In this document: piece after piece, positions 36,930 through 50,300 of the stretch | How the letters are laid out: every line of letters begins with the position of its first letter | Position numbering within the stretch: position 1 is the stretch's first letter | DNA from: Pampus argenteus | Taxonomy: Eukaryota > Chordata > Actinopteri > Scombriformes > Stromateidae | NCBI GenBank assembly: GCA_036937835.1 | Contig: CM072862.1 | Span: 18,258,501 to 18,322,500 of the forward strand | Reading direction: 5' to 3' | Length of the DNA stretch: 64,000 nt | The notes under the pieces: generated by a model | What the model was told of the DNA's origin: nothing | Database searches by the model: none | Seen by the model: only the letters and a program-made list of their open reading frames with translations | Program-made: the position numbers and the translations under genes

Positions 36930-38368
36930 TTCTGATTAGTGTCATTTGTGTTATAATGTCTACATGTTCAAAATAGCTGAAATCATTTGAGTGATCTGAT
37001 TGCTCTGTATCTGAAAAGCTGCGAAACTCATCCACTAATGAAAACGGGTAATAGTAGTACTGCTTACTTCCATTACCACAGAAAACAGAACTAGACAGCT
37101 GAAACTTTCAGTCAAATTTTGTTCAGCCTAATTTAGGTTAGTGGATAGTGAGGAGGGTGAGAAACCAGCATTTATATCTTCAGAATTTTACAAAAATAAT
37201 CATTAAAGGTGATTCCAAAAGTGATAATCAAGGAAATGACCACTGGTAAACTGAATGTGACGCATAATAACTGACTGCTGGGAATCTGTGGTGTCACAAA
37301 ATACACACCAACAATCCTAAATAAGCAGTCTGTGGAGTGCTATGAGCTTTAGTCAATCTTACAAAGACTGCTTTTTTTTTTCATGTAAAAGTATGTGTGA
37401 TGAATTTTTGGATATGAAATTTAGAGGTTTTGAAAGTTACATAACCAGGGGAGTCCCAACTCAACGTCAACACTAAAAGCAAGGAAGTCTAAAGAAACGT
37501 CTTTGAGAGTAATCTTATACCATAAATTCCCTGGGTTTTGTAATCACAGACTACTTTTTTGTTTTCAGTTGTTCAGACTGTTGTCAGTAGTATAACAAAC
37601 CCTTTCTGGTGGTGATCAGGAATTCACAACACTAATGCAACGTATTATAAAAATCAATTATCAATTATATATATATCATATCAGTTATCAATTAAACCAA
37701 TTCCGTTGCATATTATTATATTCAGTTCTCTGTCATAGAAGACAAAACAAACCAGAAAATTCACACATTTGACAAGATTGAATGAGATAATTTGAACTCT
37801 TTTTTTTCTTAAAATTAAAAAAAAAAATCTAAAATAAAATCTAAATAGTTGGCAATTAATTTAATAAGCCACATCTGCCTCAGCTTGAAGCCCTTGTTCT
37901 GAACTAATTGTATGCTTACTATTTGCTAAAAGACACTATAGTTTTTCATAATTATTATTTATGGGAGTCACATTTAGCAAAATACTGAAGGCTGATGATA
38001 GTACATAATGTGCAATTATCAGCTGTTTCATCAAAGATATAAAGAAAAATGAGTTGAAATCCATTTTTTCCTGCAGCATACCATGCACAGTCACCCTCTT
38101 CTAGATAAATTGTAAAATTGCTCAAAATCAAATGGATATGTCTCATTATTTTGTGACATTACACTTTATGGAAACTGTCAGAACACACATTATACCATCA
38201 TTTATTGATGTCAAGGCAGGAAAGTCAAGAACACTACAAAATTAAGAGTTTGAGGCACCTTTCTGAAATGAAAAGATCAAAATCTAAGTGCTATAAGTAA
38301 CAATATTAACAAAAGAAAAAGAAAATGTTATCATGGTGATTATTAAACTAGCTGTCTGACTGAGGCGT
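36930..38368. other. fth1-mcee intergenic region
   Basis: AT-rich and without a recognised gene. The right part lies downstream of mcee on the minus strand and probably includes its 3' UTR. Confidence 0.5.
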
Positions 38369-40666
38369 TCATGCTTCTTCGAGCTCTACCAACACGCCGT
38401 CACAGTCTTTGGGATGAAGAAACATCACTGGTTTCCCATGAGCTCCTATCCGGGGCTCTGCAGACAGAGTTCTGATGTTCTTTGCTTTCAGGTCTAGTAT
38501 TGCAGCCTTGATGTCGTCTACCTGCAACCAAGCAGCAAATTCTGTTTATTATTCATCTTCAACTTCACTTAGTCTGATGCACAAACTGATAATGATGGTG
38601 ATAAGAGGCAGAAAACGTGTTTTATGTACTATACCGAACACAAGTCATCAATACAGTAAATAAAGCATGACAGCGATGGCTGAGGAGTTCAGCTAAGATT
38701 TAAAATAACTAAAAACTATAAATGCCAAAACATGTACACAGCTGCATGACAGACAAAACTATCTCTTCCCGTTTACTTATCCCAAACATAAATATGTTCT
38801 CATGAAGCACTGGAGCCATGTAGTAACAACAAGACATGATCTTTTGATATTGAGTAGTTAACTTGATTTTGAATATTAAACAGTTGTGAACTGAGGGCTG
38901 TAATGATTATTTCCATTATCAAAGAATATGCTGATTCATTTGTCTGTAAAATGTCTTCATACTTTCTGTTTTGTTTGACCAACACTCCAAAATCCAAGAA
39001 GAAAATGATTAAAGGACCCGTTTGTAGGATTTTGTGACATCTAGTGGTGAGGTTGCAGATTGCAACCAACTAAATACCTCTTCCCTCAACCCACCCTTCC
39101 AAGTTTGTTGGAGACCCTACGGTGGTCGAGAAACTTACAAAAGGCCCTCTCTAGAGTCACTGATAGGTTTGTCCTTTCTGGGCTACTGTAGAAACATGGT
39201 GGGCTGTGTGGAGATATAAATGGCTCATTCTAAGCTAATGAAAACACAACAATTCTTATTTTTAGATGATTATACACTAATTAAAACATACTTCATTATC
39301 ACATCCCATTTCAAGTTCACTGGATTCCACTATACCCTACACACTGCACCTTTAAATCGTCACTTTAGAGAAGCTAAAACCAGCGAAAAACAAAGAAAAA
39401 AAATTACTAAAACCATTGTTCGATCATCAAAATAGTTGCAGTATATTTTGCCGTACTTGTGACCACAATATGTAATTAGTGTATTTTGGATTATTTTAGA
39501 GTTGGAAAATACACTTGTCATTCAATTTCTGATTCATTTTCTTTCGATCAGCTAATCGATTCATCGTTGCAGCTCTGCATGGCTTAACTAAATAGAACAT
39601 GGCCATCATTAATGTTATTAATTGTACCTGTGTTTTTCCTGCTATGACAGGTCAAATATCTGCTGTGGGAAAGTGCTATTCAAGCTGATCTGAGTAAAAG
39701 TAGGTCCTGCTCAGTACTGGCTCTGTGTACCTAATAAAGGTCCATTAGTGTATTTAGATGAATGCTGTAAGAGCTATCTCACCTCAATACAAATGTGGTG
39801 CATCCCTCCAGCCTTATTCTTCTGTAAGAAGCCAGAGATGGGGCTCTTCTCCCCCAGCGGATACAGCAGTTCCAGCTTTGTGTTGCCCAGCTCTACAAAC
39901 ACTGTGTAGACGCCATGCTCAGGCAGGGGCACCTTGTCGCTCACGGTGGCTCCCAGCACGTCCCGATACAGAGATGTGGCCTTCTCTATGTCAGGGACAG
40001 CAATGGCGATGTGATTCAGTCTCCCCAGCTTCCACAGGGACCCAGGGACGCCCTGACGGAGGGCTGCTGTGGTTGAACATGCTCTCAGGAATGAGAGATG
40101 AGAACATCTGGAAAGATTTGACACTAAAAGCAGAATTAAGTGAGATGATTTGTAGCTATTAGGTTGTCCACATTCTCTGATTCCAGCTTCTCACATGTGA
40201 ATACTTTCTGGTTTGTTTTAGTCTTCTATGAAAATATCTTTGATTTGTGGAACAGTTATTAGACCTAAACTAGAGGGTCCTCTTTCACCCCCTTTAAGTA
40301 TTTTTACAGTTTACTAGGCTCATTTCACAGTAAACATGGAGGCAGCAACAGATGAAATGTATTCAGTATTACCTTTTTATTTCCTTCAGACAAACAAAAA
40401 AAAAACCCCAACAACTTTAAAACAATGCACCAAATGTACCATGACACGCCAAGTTGAACAACAACAAAAAATACATATGGTTTAACGAAAAAGTAGTTGG
40501 TTGCGTTTATAATGCTGCAAACCTGTTTGAGGATATACAATAAATCGTAGAATGACCGTCCTGAAATTTTAAATTACAAAATACAAGACTGAAAAAGCAC
40601 ACGTTTTGGAGATAGATAATTTTTTGACACAAACCAACCTGCAACCTTCAAAACGACGGACGCCAT
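38369..40666 (-). CDS. mcee: Methylmalonyl-CoA epimerase, mitochondrial
   Basis: Interconverts (S)- and (R)-methylmalonyl-CoA in propionyl-CoA breakdown, in the mitochondrial matrix. Three minus-strand exons fit in frame: complement of 40639-40666, 39783-40123 and 38369-38521, giving 173 residues (176 in human). The N-terminus (MASVVLKVAVSNLSRCSHLS) is a plausible mitochondrial presequence. The vicinal-oxygen-chelate fold follows: GRLNHIAIAVPDIEKA, LPEHGVYTVFVELGNTKLEL, GFLQKNKAGGMHHICIEV, then GAHGKPVMFLHPKDCDGVLV and ELEEA at the end. The metal-binding histidines (LNH, MHH) and the final-domain glutamate (LVELE) are present. Intron 2 carries nested transposon insertions. It is divergent from mphosph10 with start codons 98 bp apart, as in mammals. 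Identification is secure. Confidence 0.94.
38888..39575. repeat. AATCGATT-type repeat split by a MITE, in mcee intron
   Basis: The left part (38888-39010: GGGCTGTAATGATTATTTCC, TGTCTGTAAAATGTCTTC, CCAACACTCCAAAATCCAAG) and right part (39360-39575: TTTAGAGAAGCTAAAACCAG, CAAAATAGTTGCAG, CAGCTAATCGATTCATCGTT) are, from memory, the two ends of one common fish repeat. They are separated by the element at about 39010-39357. Confidence 0.6.
39010..39357. repeat. Percomorph MITE with terminal inverted repeats
   Basis: The ends TTAAAGGACC...TGTAGGATTT and CCCTACACACTGCACCTTTAA are imperfect inverted repeats. The interior has CATCTAGTGGTGAGGTTGCA, GGCCCTCTCTAGAGTCA and GGGCTACTGTAGAAACATGG, which I recognise from a very high-copy non-autonomous element in spiny-rayed fishes. 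It has no coding capacity of its own. Confidence 0.7.
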
Positions 40667-40764
40667 GTTTGGTTTAAGCCCCGGAACAAAACAGCAGCGG
40701 AAGAGTTTCTCGTAGAGCCTGTTTACCTGCGACACAGAGGTCCAGCACACATGTGAGGGTAACG
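40667..40764. promoter_or_regulatory. Bidirectional promoter mcee/mphosph10
   Basis: Only 98 bp separate the divergent start codons of mcee and mphosph10. Both 5' UTRs and the core promoter must overlap here or extend into the neighbouring gene. The stretch is richer in GC than its surroundings and has no TATA box that I can see. Confidence 0.75.
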
Positions 40765-43700
40765 ATGGCTGCTGGTGGGGATATGTGGACCGTGTTGGAG
40801 GAGTGTGTAAAGACAATAAATGTCAACACAGCGCATCCAGAGAGCTTTTTGAGGTAAGTGTTATCTGTGCTGTGTGGTATTGGTGAAAAACCTGCTGCAG
40901 CGTCGCGTGTTTGAAGAGAAAACGTTAATTTATCTGTTAGCTTCAGCTAACTGTATGCAGAGAGTTAGCACCGAGGCTCATTGAGTAGCAAGCTGTCACA
41001 ATCACTATCATGGACGCTATAATAATATTATATTTAATGAGGTTTGGGCTGGTTATGTATTATTAATATATCCTATGTTTAACTGTTTGTAGTTTTTTTT
41101 TAGATAAATTGTTTAAAGATCACGGTTGGGTGGATGGGACACAACAAAAACATAACTTTCTACGTCTCCTGTATGAGGCTAAATGTTCATACTGGCCATT
41201 ATCCAAGAGACTCCTAAAAAAGTAAAAGTTTACCTGATGGTGATATGAAGGTTCATCAGTCCAGATTAGTCAAATCAAGTAGATGTTCAATGTTACAGTA
41301 TTTTAGTGCCAAAGTCAAGAAACAAATAAAGGGAATTTTATGCTAAAAAGACTGTAAACATGGCAGATATCTACTTGATATCCTTTAACTAGTAGTAGTG
41401 GTATAGTATGTCAGCTTAATAATTTCCAACTTTTAAGTAGATGTAAGCTAGCAAAACACAGAACTTGAAAGCAAAATAATTGGTTCAGAACATAAAAATA
41501 TCTAGAGTAAAATGAGGATGGAATAATACTATCTCGAATCTTGTCATTCTGGACTAATACTAGACACATGTTTGATGTTGTTAGTAGGGGCTAGCCTGCC
41601 CTGAACAATAAATACATTATTGTTATACCACCGTCTGTTGCTAACGGTGATTGTTGGTACCAGTGTATTGACAGTTTTTCACAGGTGAACATTATATTGT
41701 CACTCTAGATACTTGTACCACCCCTAGAAATGAAAAATAAATACACCACTGACTGGCACATAATATGTTGGGTGCTTCTCTGTTGTCAAAATACAAACGA
41801 ACACCTCTTGCTATTCATAAACTACACTCACTGGATTGGTTTTGCACTTTTGCAGCCTTCAAGATGGAGTGGCAACAGATTTTACCTCTCTCACTAAGAC
41901 CCTGTATGACCTCCACAAAGCTCAGGAGCCTGCAGATTATAAAGGTAGCCCACTGTCTCAGCTGGTGGTGGAACATTTCGATGAAGAGCAGATCTGGCAG
42001 GAGCTGGAGCTGCAGAACACTGCTGTACTAAAACACTTTAAAAATGCAGTTGATGAGGCTTTATCAGATGAGACACTAACGGTACTGGTCGAAGAAGAGA
42101 TGGAGGAAGAGAGTGGTGATGATGAAAATGTTGATGAGGATGATGATGATGAAGAAGAAGAAGAAGAAGAGGATGAAGAAGAGGAACAACCTGCACAGTC
42201 CAAGAAAATGTCTGAGGGTGGAACAGAGGAGTATACAGACGAGGACTCGGATTTAGATTTTGACGTGGATGCCCTGGAGAAGCGGGAGAAACAGAAAGTG
42301 GTTGGAGGGAAGAGCTCCAAAATAAAGGGGGTTCCCTCTGAAGTTGATGATAAATTCTTCAAGCTGTCAGAGATGGAGTCATTTCTTGATGATATGGACA
42401 AGCGAGAAGGGAAGGAGAATACCAATGAAAATGAAGTAGACTATTTCCTGGACCTGCCATCTGATGAGGATGATGATCTTAACTTAGAAATGATTTCTAC
42501 CAAAAAGCAAAAGAAAATCACGGTAAGCATTGTGTCACTTATATTTCATTTAGAACTTGATGATACAAAAATACAGGAAATATATTGATTATGGTTTATA
42601 TTGGTAGGCAAAGAGCTCCAGAAATTACAAGTACAAGGACTACTTTGATGCTGTGGGAAGTGAAGCAGCCAAAGCAGACGACCAGTCGGATGGTGAAGAT
42701 GACAGCATGGATGAGAGCCAGGAAGATGGCGAAGGAGAAATTGATGACGAAGAAGATGATCATGATGGTGAAGAGGAGGGTGATGATGAGTAAGTGTGAT
42801 TAAAATTAAGTAACACGCATACATTAACTTTGTTTGTATTAATGAAATAGAGCAGGTTGATGGGGGAGAAGCGTGAGTACAATATAAAGTTGATCCCAGC
42901 ATATTTTGTGTCTACTTTTTTCAGGGATGAAGACATGAGCCAGTCCAAAGGGGCTCTTAAAAAAGTGACCTTTAACCTCTCTGGGGACGAGGACAGTGAG
43001 GGGGAGGACATAGAGGACATTTTTGGAGGAAAAACCCCAACAAAGTCTGAGTCAAAGTCATCTTTTGAGAAACGGCAAGAAAAGGTAAGTGGATTTAAAA
43101 TGTTGCTCGTTCAATATGATTTGATATTAGTGAGTTTTATATTTAATGTAGACAATAAATACATTAATCCAGCAGTGTTGCATGTAGGGCTCAGTATTCA
43201 GATTTTTTTAAAATATATTTTCAATAGCAATACCAAAACAATAATATTTAAGATACATCACATTGGGAATATTAAAATGTTTCTCTACAAAATCACTCCT
43301 TCTGTAAAATAAGGCAAAGTTTTTAATTCCATCAAAAGTTTAATTCAATCTTAACACAAAGCAGCTGTACAACAACGTGGGACTAAAAATATTTTATAAT
43401 TCAGGAAACTTATCAATGAATAAGAAGACCACTTAAAATCTGACCAAGCATTTGAGCCAGCTGCTTGATTAATGTAAAACAGTCAACCTAATACCAATTA
43501 TTTCCTATTACTGTTGCAGATGTCAGAGAAGATCGACGAGTTGGAGAAAGCCGCTTTAGCCAAGAAGTCCTGGCAGCTGTCTGGAGAAGTGACAGCACAA
43601 ACACGTCCAGAGAACAGCATGCTGGAAGAAGATGTGGATTTTGAGCAGACATCTAGGATGGGTAAGTAAATCTTCTGCACACTGGAAAATTAGTAGATGT

Positions 43701-45602
43701 TATTTTGGATATTCAGTATACTCGTGTTCATAAGAGTTTTATATTTATGCTAATTAATCAAAGTTACTATTATAAATTGTGACGATTTCTTTCTCTGTGC
43801 TCTTTTAGCCCCGGCTATCACAGAGGAAACCACACTACAGCTTGAAGACATCATCAAACAGAGAATTAAAGACCAGGTTAGCATACAGTCACAGTAACTT
43901 TTGTTTTATACTGTCTAAAATAACACAAGTTACCTTTTTGTATTTCTTGATTATAACCCAGTACCTTTTTGACTTGTGCTTGTAAGGCATTTGATGATGT
44001 GGTCCGCAAGGAAAAACCCAAAGAGGAGGTGTTTGAGTACAAGAAGAGGCTAACATTAGACCAAGAGAAGAGTAAGCAGAGTCTAGCAGAAATCTATGAG
44101 CAAGAGTACCTCAAGCAGAACCAGGTTTGACCTTTATCTTGTTGTTTGCAGTTAGTCAAACACATATGGACACGTGTTGCATTTAATTTCTTGTATTGTT
44201 TTATTATAATTTCAGCAAAAGACAGAGGAGGAGAACCCAGCCCATGTAGAAATTCAAAAGCTTATGGACACACTCTTCCTAAAATTGGATGCTCTCTCCA
44301 ACTTCCACTTCACACCTAAACCGGTAAGTTTTGCCTGACGGTATTGACAAAAAGGATACATGTGGCAATAACAGAGGCACATTTTTTGTAGTTATGTCAT
44401 TGAATTTGACATACATTATTCAGTAATGTTAAAATAGTAAGACTGAGGATTAGAAAATGCTTTAAATATTTGAAATGACTGTAGAAATTATTGTGTAAGA
44501 TGTCACTATAAATTACAGGCTTATTTATCATTTAACACCTGTGTTAGATTGAAGTATATTTAAAAAAGCTTAAAACATAGCATCATCTCAGAAAACATCT
44601 ATTAATGGCGCAGTTAAATACATTTTGGGATTTTTTTTGAATAGTGACACTTTTGAACATATCTCTTTAAGAAAATCTGCAATGGGTGGCTTGGAAAACA
44701 GTTGGCAAGCCAGTACACTAATTGAAAAGACCTAATCATATTTTGCCTTTTTTTTGTCCCCAGCATGTGCCCGAGGTGAAGGTGGTGTCTAACTTGCCTT
44801 CCATCACAATGGAGGAGGTGGCTCCAGTCAGTGCCAGTGATGCTACACTGCTCGCTCCAGAAGAAATCAAGGTTAGTCATCTTTCATAATAAAACATTTA
44901 TTTCAATCGTGGTATATTTAGAAATGTGTTGTGTCTAATTATACTCTCCCTTTCTCTAACCAAAGGAGAAGAACAAAGCAGGTGATTTACTGGGTGATTC
45001 TGAAAAGACATCGACAGATAAGAAACGTGAGCGACGACACAAGAAGAAAGTGAAGAGTTTTAAGATCAAGGAGAAAGAGAAGAAACAGAAACTTAAAGAT
45101 GCCAGCAAAGCTGGAGAGAACAAAAAGCCATCAAAGACTGAAGTCACAGAAAACCTGAAGAAACTCACAAAAGGAGGCAAAACCACAATACTCAAGGTGA
45201 GTGTTTTCTATCATGTTCTTCCTTAAACTGTTTAGATCAGTTGGCAATAAGTACTGAAGCTGGTTATAGGAGTCAAGTGAGCTGGTGCTGTATCCTTGAT
45301 CCAGTGATGTGTTGGCTGCATATTACCATCACGAACTGGGTACGCTCAAAATAACTGCTCAGTTTCTGCTTCCGCTTCGCTACCCAGTCACGTCACACGC
45401 TTGAATGCCAGAATACACATGACTCAACTTATCTGGTGTTCTTCTATTCCAGGACGAGGGAAAGGACAAGGCTCTGCGGTCTTCTCAAGCCTTCTTCTCT
45501 CAGCTGCAGGACCAGGTTAAAAGTCAGATCAAAAGTGCAAAGGACCAGACTTCGAAGAAGAAGAAACACAAAGAGGTTTCTGGCAGCAAACTCAAGTTAT
45601 AA
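40765..45602 (+). CDS. mphosph10: U3 snoRNP protein MPP10 (M-phase phosphoprotein 10)
   Basis: Nucleolar component of the small-subunit processome, needed for U3-dependent 18S rRNA processing together with IMP3 and IMP4. Eleven coding exons: 40765-40853, 41856-42522, 42608-42789, 42925-43084, 43520-43661, 43809-43876, 43987-44124, 44216-44323, 44764-44871, 44966-45196 and 45453-45602, giving 680 residues (681 in human). The N-terminal part has DFTSLTKTLYDLHK and HFDEEQIWQELELQN. Long aspartate/glutamate runs lie in exons 2-3. The conserved core has FEKRQEK, SWQLSGEVTAQTRPENSML, ITEETTLQLEDIIKQRIKDQ, AFDDVVRKEKPKEEVFEYKK, LDALSNFHFTPKP and SNLPSITMEEVAPVS. A lysine-rich tail follows (KKRERRHKKKVKSFKIKEKE), with KDEGKDKALRSSQAFFSQLQ near the end. 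All splice phases agree. Identification is secure. Confidence 0.95.
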
Positions 45603-45871
45603 TAACAAGGATATTTTGTTGTGGAGGATTGACGTTTTATTGTACAGATTCTTTTTTATGAGAGCCGCAATATATTAAATTTGAAAGATTTGTAAAATGT
45701 TTCCATTTCCATTCAAATAACTCAAGTTCATGTGTTTGTTGGCTGTCAGTAGAGCTTTTTCTAAGCTATAATAATAAATGTTCATTCACATAATTTCTGA
45801 TCATTGTCTTTTGTTGAAAAATGAATATACAGAACCACAAATATTCATAACACCAGTATTGTTTTCTCCAC

Positions 45872-46330
45872 CAGTGGTAGAAACGGTATTCTTTACTTGA
45901 GTAACTTAGCCAAAGTACAGAAGTAGTAGTGAAATACTTACAGTATCAAACGCAAGTCATGGTCTATGCAGAAAGGTCACTTTTATATTATATTTTTAAT
46001 GCAGGTAGAGCTGATCTTAAGCATGCTACAGTTGTAATTTATTCTGTAACATATTAAAGAGGCTATTATTGAGCGGTGTCGTAAGTAAGTACATTTACTC
46101 AACTACTGTACTTATTTTATGCTACTTTATACTTCCACTCCATTACATTAGAGGGATATATTCTGCTTTTTTTCCACTACATTTATTGACATCTTTAGTT
46201 ATTTTTCAGATGAAGATTTGACACAATGGATAATATAACAAGCTTTTAAAATACAACTCCATTGTTAAAGATGAAACCAGTGGTTTCCAACCTTTTTGGC
46301 TTTTGACATCTTACAAAAAGCAGTGTGTAG
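45872..46330. repeat. Interspersed percomorph repeat before ist1
   Basis: The segments ACTTGAGTAACTTAGCCAAA, AAGTACATTTACTCAACTAC, TTATGCTACTTTATACTTCC and CCACTACATTTATTGACATC match from memory the same high-copy fish repeat as at 27976-28212, here more complete but broken into pieces. Confidence 0.65.
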
Positions 46331-46499
46331 TCAGTACTTTACGTCCAACTACAGCTAAACTTTGCATCTAATTTTACTAGCTTGTCTCATGTTTTGCATG
46401 TCACTAGTAAATGTAAGTACATTTAGCTATATGCAGAAGAAAGTACAATATATTTATATTAATTATGGTGCAGTTTGGTTCCAATATTAAAACCTGTAG

Positions 46500-46684
46500 C
46501 AGATTCAATGTACTGAGATCACGCGTGTGGTTTGACAGAAAGTGCAGAGCCCCGCCCCCGAGAGAAAATCCCATGACGTCACTGGATATTATCGCGGAAG
46601 TGAACCAGGCGACGGAACACCAGACAGAAACCAGAAACCAGAAACCCAAATAAGTTGGTGTGTACTCTTAACTACTACTCACAG
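46500..46684 (+). promoter_or_regulatory. ist1: ist1 promoter and noncoding first exon
   Basis: A GC-rich patch (CCCCGCCCCCGAGAG) is followed by a perfect CRE TGACGTCA at 46574-46581. A noncoding exon ends at 46684 (CTCACAG before GTAAGC). The transcription start is inferred to lie shortly after the CRE. Confidence 0.6.
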
Positions 46685-47300
46685 GTAAGCCACTCTATCA
46701 CTTGGCTGTGGAACAGTTAAACTGTTGTGTCATTTTTAATTAATTCCCACTCATCAAAAAACTTAAACAATATGTTGGTTGAGTTTGTTTTGATTTTTTT
46801 TGCTGAGCGTTGAACGAGTGCTAACTTAGTTAGCTTAGCTGGCGTCAACAGAAGACCGATAACAAAGCAAAGGCTGGATAACAGTCGGTAACTGCCAGCA
46901 CAGACACGGATTTGGGGGTTTAACCGTGTCTTTTATAGTATGGTATAGTTAAATAAATGGTGAAATAAACGAAAAAAAACAACGTTACAATAGATGTAGC
47001 TAATGCTTATAATAGCATGGCTGAGGTGCCATCGTTAAGCGTTGTGTCATGCTGAAGCTAACTGGTTTGAGATGTTCAGCGCTAACGTTAACTAGTTTTT
47101 CTTAGCAAGCTGAACTGGTAACTCTGTGAGCGTGGTTTCGTGTTGTAATGTTTGTAGGGACTTTGTTTTCATGGGTTGGGTCATGCTCACATGACTAAAA
47201 TGACTCATTGGTTCTCACTAGTTTCTAGGCTGTGGGCTTCGGTTTGGATCCTACAGCTGCTCGTTTCATCGATATTCTTCCCACACAGACTCTTGTCATC

Positions 47301-50300
47301 ATGCTGGGAGGAGGCTTCAAATCAGAGAGGCTCAGGGTCAACCTCCGGCTGGTCATCAACCGACTCAAACTCCTTGAGAAAAAGAAAAGTGAGTCCTGGG
47401 CTAAATAAATAAAAACCTCTCCCAATGTTGATTTCATAGCTGTTATATGGAGTCAGCATATAGGTTTGCGTCTGCCCTTCTTATAATGACACTTTCCATT
47501 TTCACTCTCCCATTCGTTAATTAAAATGAAGCCGAGCTTGCTCAAAAGGCCAGAAAGGAGATTGCAGATTACCTGTCATCAGGAAAGGATGAGCGGGCGC
47601 GGATCCGTGTGGAGCACATCATCAGAGAAGACTATATGGTGGAAGCCATGGAGATCCTGGAGCTTTATTGTGACCTGCTGCTGGCTCGCTTTGGCCTCAT
47701 TCAGTCTATGAAGTGAGTAACATAGCTTCTTAACCATCTGAGGGCAGCACAGACCCTGTACTCTTAGAACAGGCTTAAAAAGCTCATCAAGAAGTGCTTT
47801 TCATCTTAACTCTTGTTTATGATGCACTGTGAATGAAAAGTAAAGTACAAATGTATTATTACTATTATTACAGTATGCAGGAGGTATTGATGATGGCCAA
47901 TGTGAGGTAAACATGCTCTGTCCTTGGAAACCCATTTTCTGTTTCTTTAATTAGGGAACTGGATCCAGGCTTACAGGAGGCTGTGTCCACCCTAATCTGG
48001 GCAGCCCCTCGCCTCCAGTCAGAGGTGTCTGAACTAAAAATTGTAAGTACTGTTTAAACAAGCATATTGCTGCCAGGATGGCCAACAATATTGAACAGTC
48101 TTGAGTACCATATCTTTGAATGCTTCTTTCAGGTATCTGACCAGCTATGTGCAAAATATAGCAAGGAGTATGGTAAGCTGTGCAGAACAAACCAGATTGG
48201 GACAGTCAACGACAGGGTAGGCATTTTTTTCACTCTTGGCCATTAACTCAAGAATGCATGAGCCTAATGAAATATCTGATATGCTTGTAGCTGATGCACA
48301 AACTGAGTGTGGAAGCCCCTCCCAAGATCTTGGTGGAGCGCTACCTCATAGAGATAGCCAAGAACTATAATGTGCCATATGAGCCTGACGCCATGGTCCG
48401 GGTGAGCATTAAAAAGTCTAATAGTCACTCAGTCTTAAAAGTGAAGTCGTGCACTGTGTTTATTCACCCACTCACCCACCATTTTCTCCTTCGGACAGCC
48501 TGAGGTGTGTCCTGGAGAGGAGGCAGACCTGATTGACGTTGACAATGACAAGAAGTTTGGAGGAGGAGGAGGTGGTGGAGGAGGTTTCACTGCTCCTGCT
48601 ATGCCTATGCCTATGGCCATGCCCATGCCAATGCCAATGGGCATGCCTATGCCAACAGCTTTCAACTATCCAATTTCCAAAGGAGCTGTAAGATATTCCT
48701 TTTAAAAACCCTCTTTATTCTGGTTTTGATTGAGTTGATTGTGAGTTATAAATGTGCTAATAAAAATCATGTTATACTGTATGTAATTTTCTATTGTGAT
48801 ACCAATACATATCTTCATACAATTAACTAAATGGAATGGAATTTGCTAGTCCAGTGAATTAAAAACTTGACTACGGTAATCGAGATACGTAAATGCAGTA
48901 AATATCCACATTTTGTCACTAAGCCCTAGTGTACCAGGCCATGCAGGTAATTTCCTGCCATTGCCCCAGTATAACAGAGGTGTGTGGAATTTTGTCTGTG
49001 CATTTAGAAAGCCCCTTTTGAAAAAAACTAGACAGCAACATGGCTTTCCATAAACAATGTCCAAGTAATTTATAATAAACTGCAATCATCGCATGTGTAC
49101 TAACGAAACCTTTTCCAGTGAAAGTCGTTAGCTGCTCAGACTGTAGATTATCCTCTGTGATCAGTCTGTCACTGTTACTGTTCAACATCATTTTGTCCCA
49201 TTTTAAAACAAAAAATGGATTTAAAGTAAACACTACACTTAAAAATGTTGTTCTTTTTGTTCCTTCAGTTGGATGTTTGAGCTTCACTGTGCAGAATGAT
49301 GTATATTTAGTTTGACACTAGAAGTCTATTTTCATATTCATCAGCTAAAAGTTTCTCTTTGCTCATTGAAAGTACGATTTTAAGGAGTGTGTCAGTGAGC
49401 ATTTGTGAGTTTTAGTCTGATCACAATGTCATTTTTACTTTGAATGACTCAAAAATGATCAACTCAGTACCCAAATGTTTTGTTCCTCCAGGAACCGATG
49501 AATGCCCCCATTGGAACCTACGACAACTTCCAGCACCCCATGAGAGGAGGGCAGCCCCCTCAGCTGCCCACTTCTCCTCCGACATACGAGTCTGTAAGTG
49601 ACTGAATCCCTCCCATCCATGTCCCCTTCCTGCCACAGATGGACAAATGGACAGGGCAGAGCACCACTCAGGGAAGAGCAGTTCATTTAGCCTGTTTGCA
49701 ATTGTTTGTTCTCTACACTTCTACACTATTTCATAGATCTAGATTCTGCTTTATGTGTGAGAATATAGGTAGCATGAATTGCAAATATTGTAACTACTAA
49801 CTGCTCTGGGTGGGATTATATTGAATAGAACAGAGTTATAGAGAGGCCATCTGAGCCTAAAGTTTGATTTTAAGAAACGAAAGGTGATGGTTTCTTAAAG
49901 ATTCCCAGCTATTTCAATACTAACATATATTTTATTTCAATATGAAGATGACATGATCACTTACACGCTTTCTTTGTATTTCAGATTGATGACCTAAATG
50001 ACAAACCTTCTGTTCCTTCCCAGGCCGTAGGTAAGTACTACCAACAATCACCAGCAGTTAAAGGATTAGACCAGCGATATTCAGTATTTTTGCTCTCAGT
50101 CCCAAACCCATTTATTCCTCCTGAAGAAAGTAAAGTCTTTAAAAATGTGTCACATATTTTATAAGCCAAATCATTTCCTAAAACAGCTTGGTACTGTAGT
50201 TTTTCATCACTGAAACGGGAGTACATTGTGTATGCATTTTTTTCCATTTGTACACTATTTTCAGCTGTGAATACTCGGGGCGCACTAGTGAGTATTGCAC

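Noticed and set aside
39758..40162. 134-codon plus-strand frame in mcee
   Set aside because: It is antisense to mcee exon 2, which is clearly conserved.
41958..42425. 155-codon serine-rich minus-strand frame
   Set aside because: It is antisense to the acidic exon 2 of mphosph10; poly-Asp/Glu codons read as poly-Ser on the other strand.
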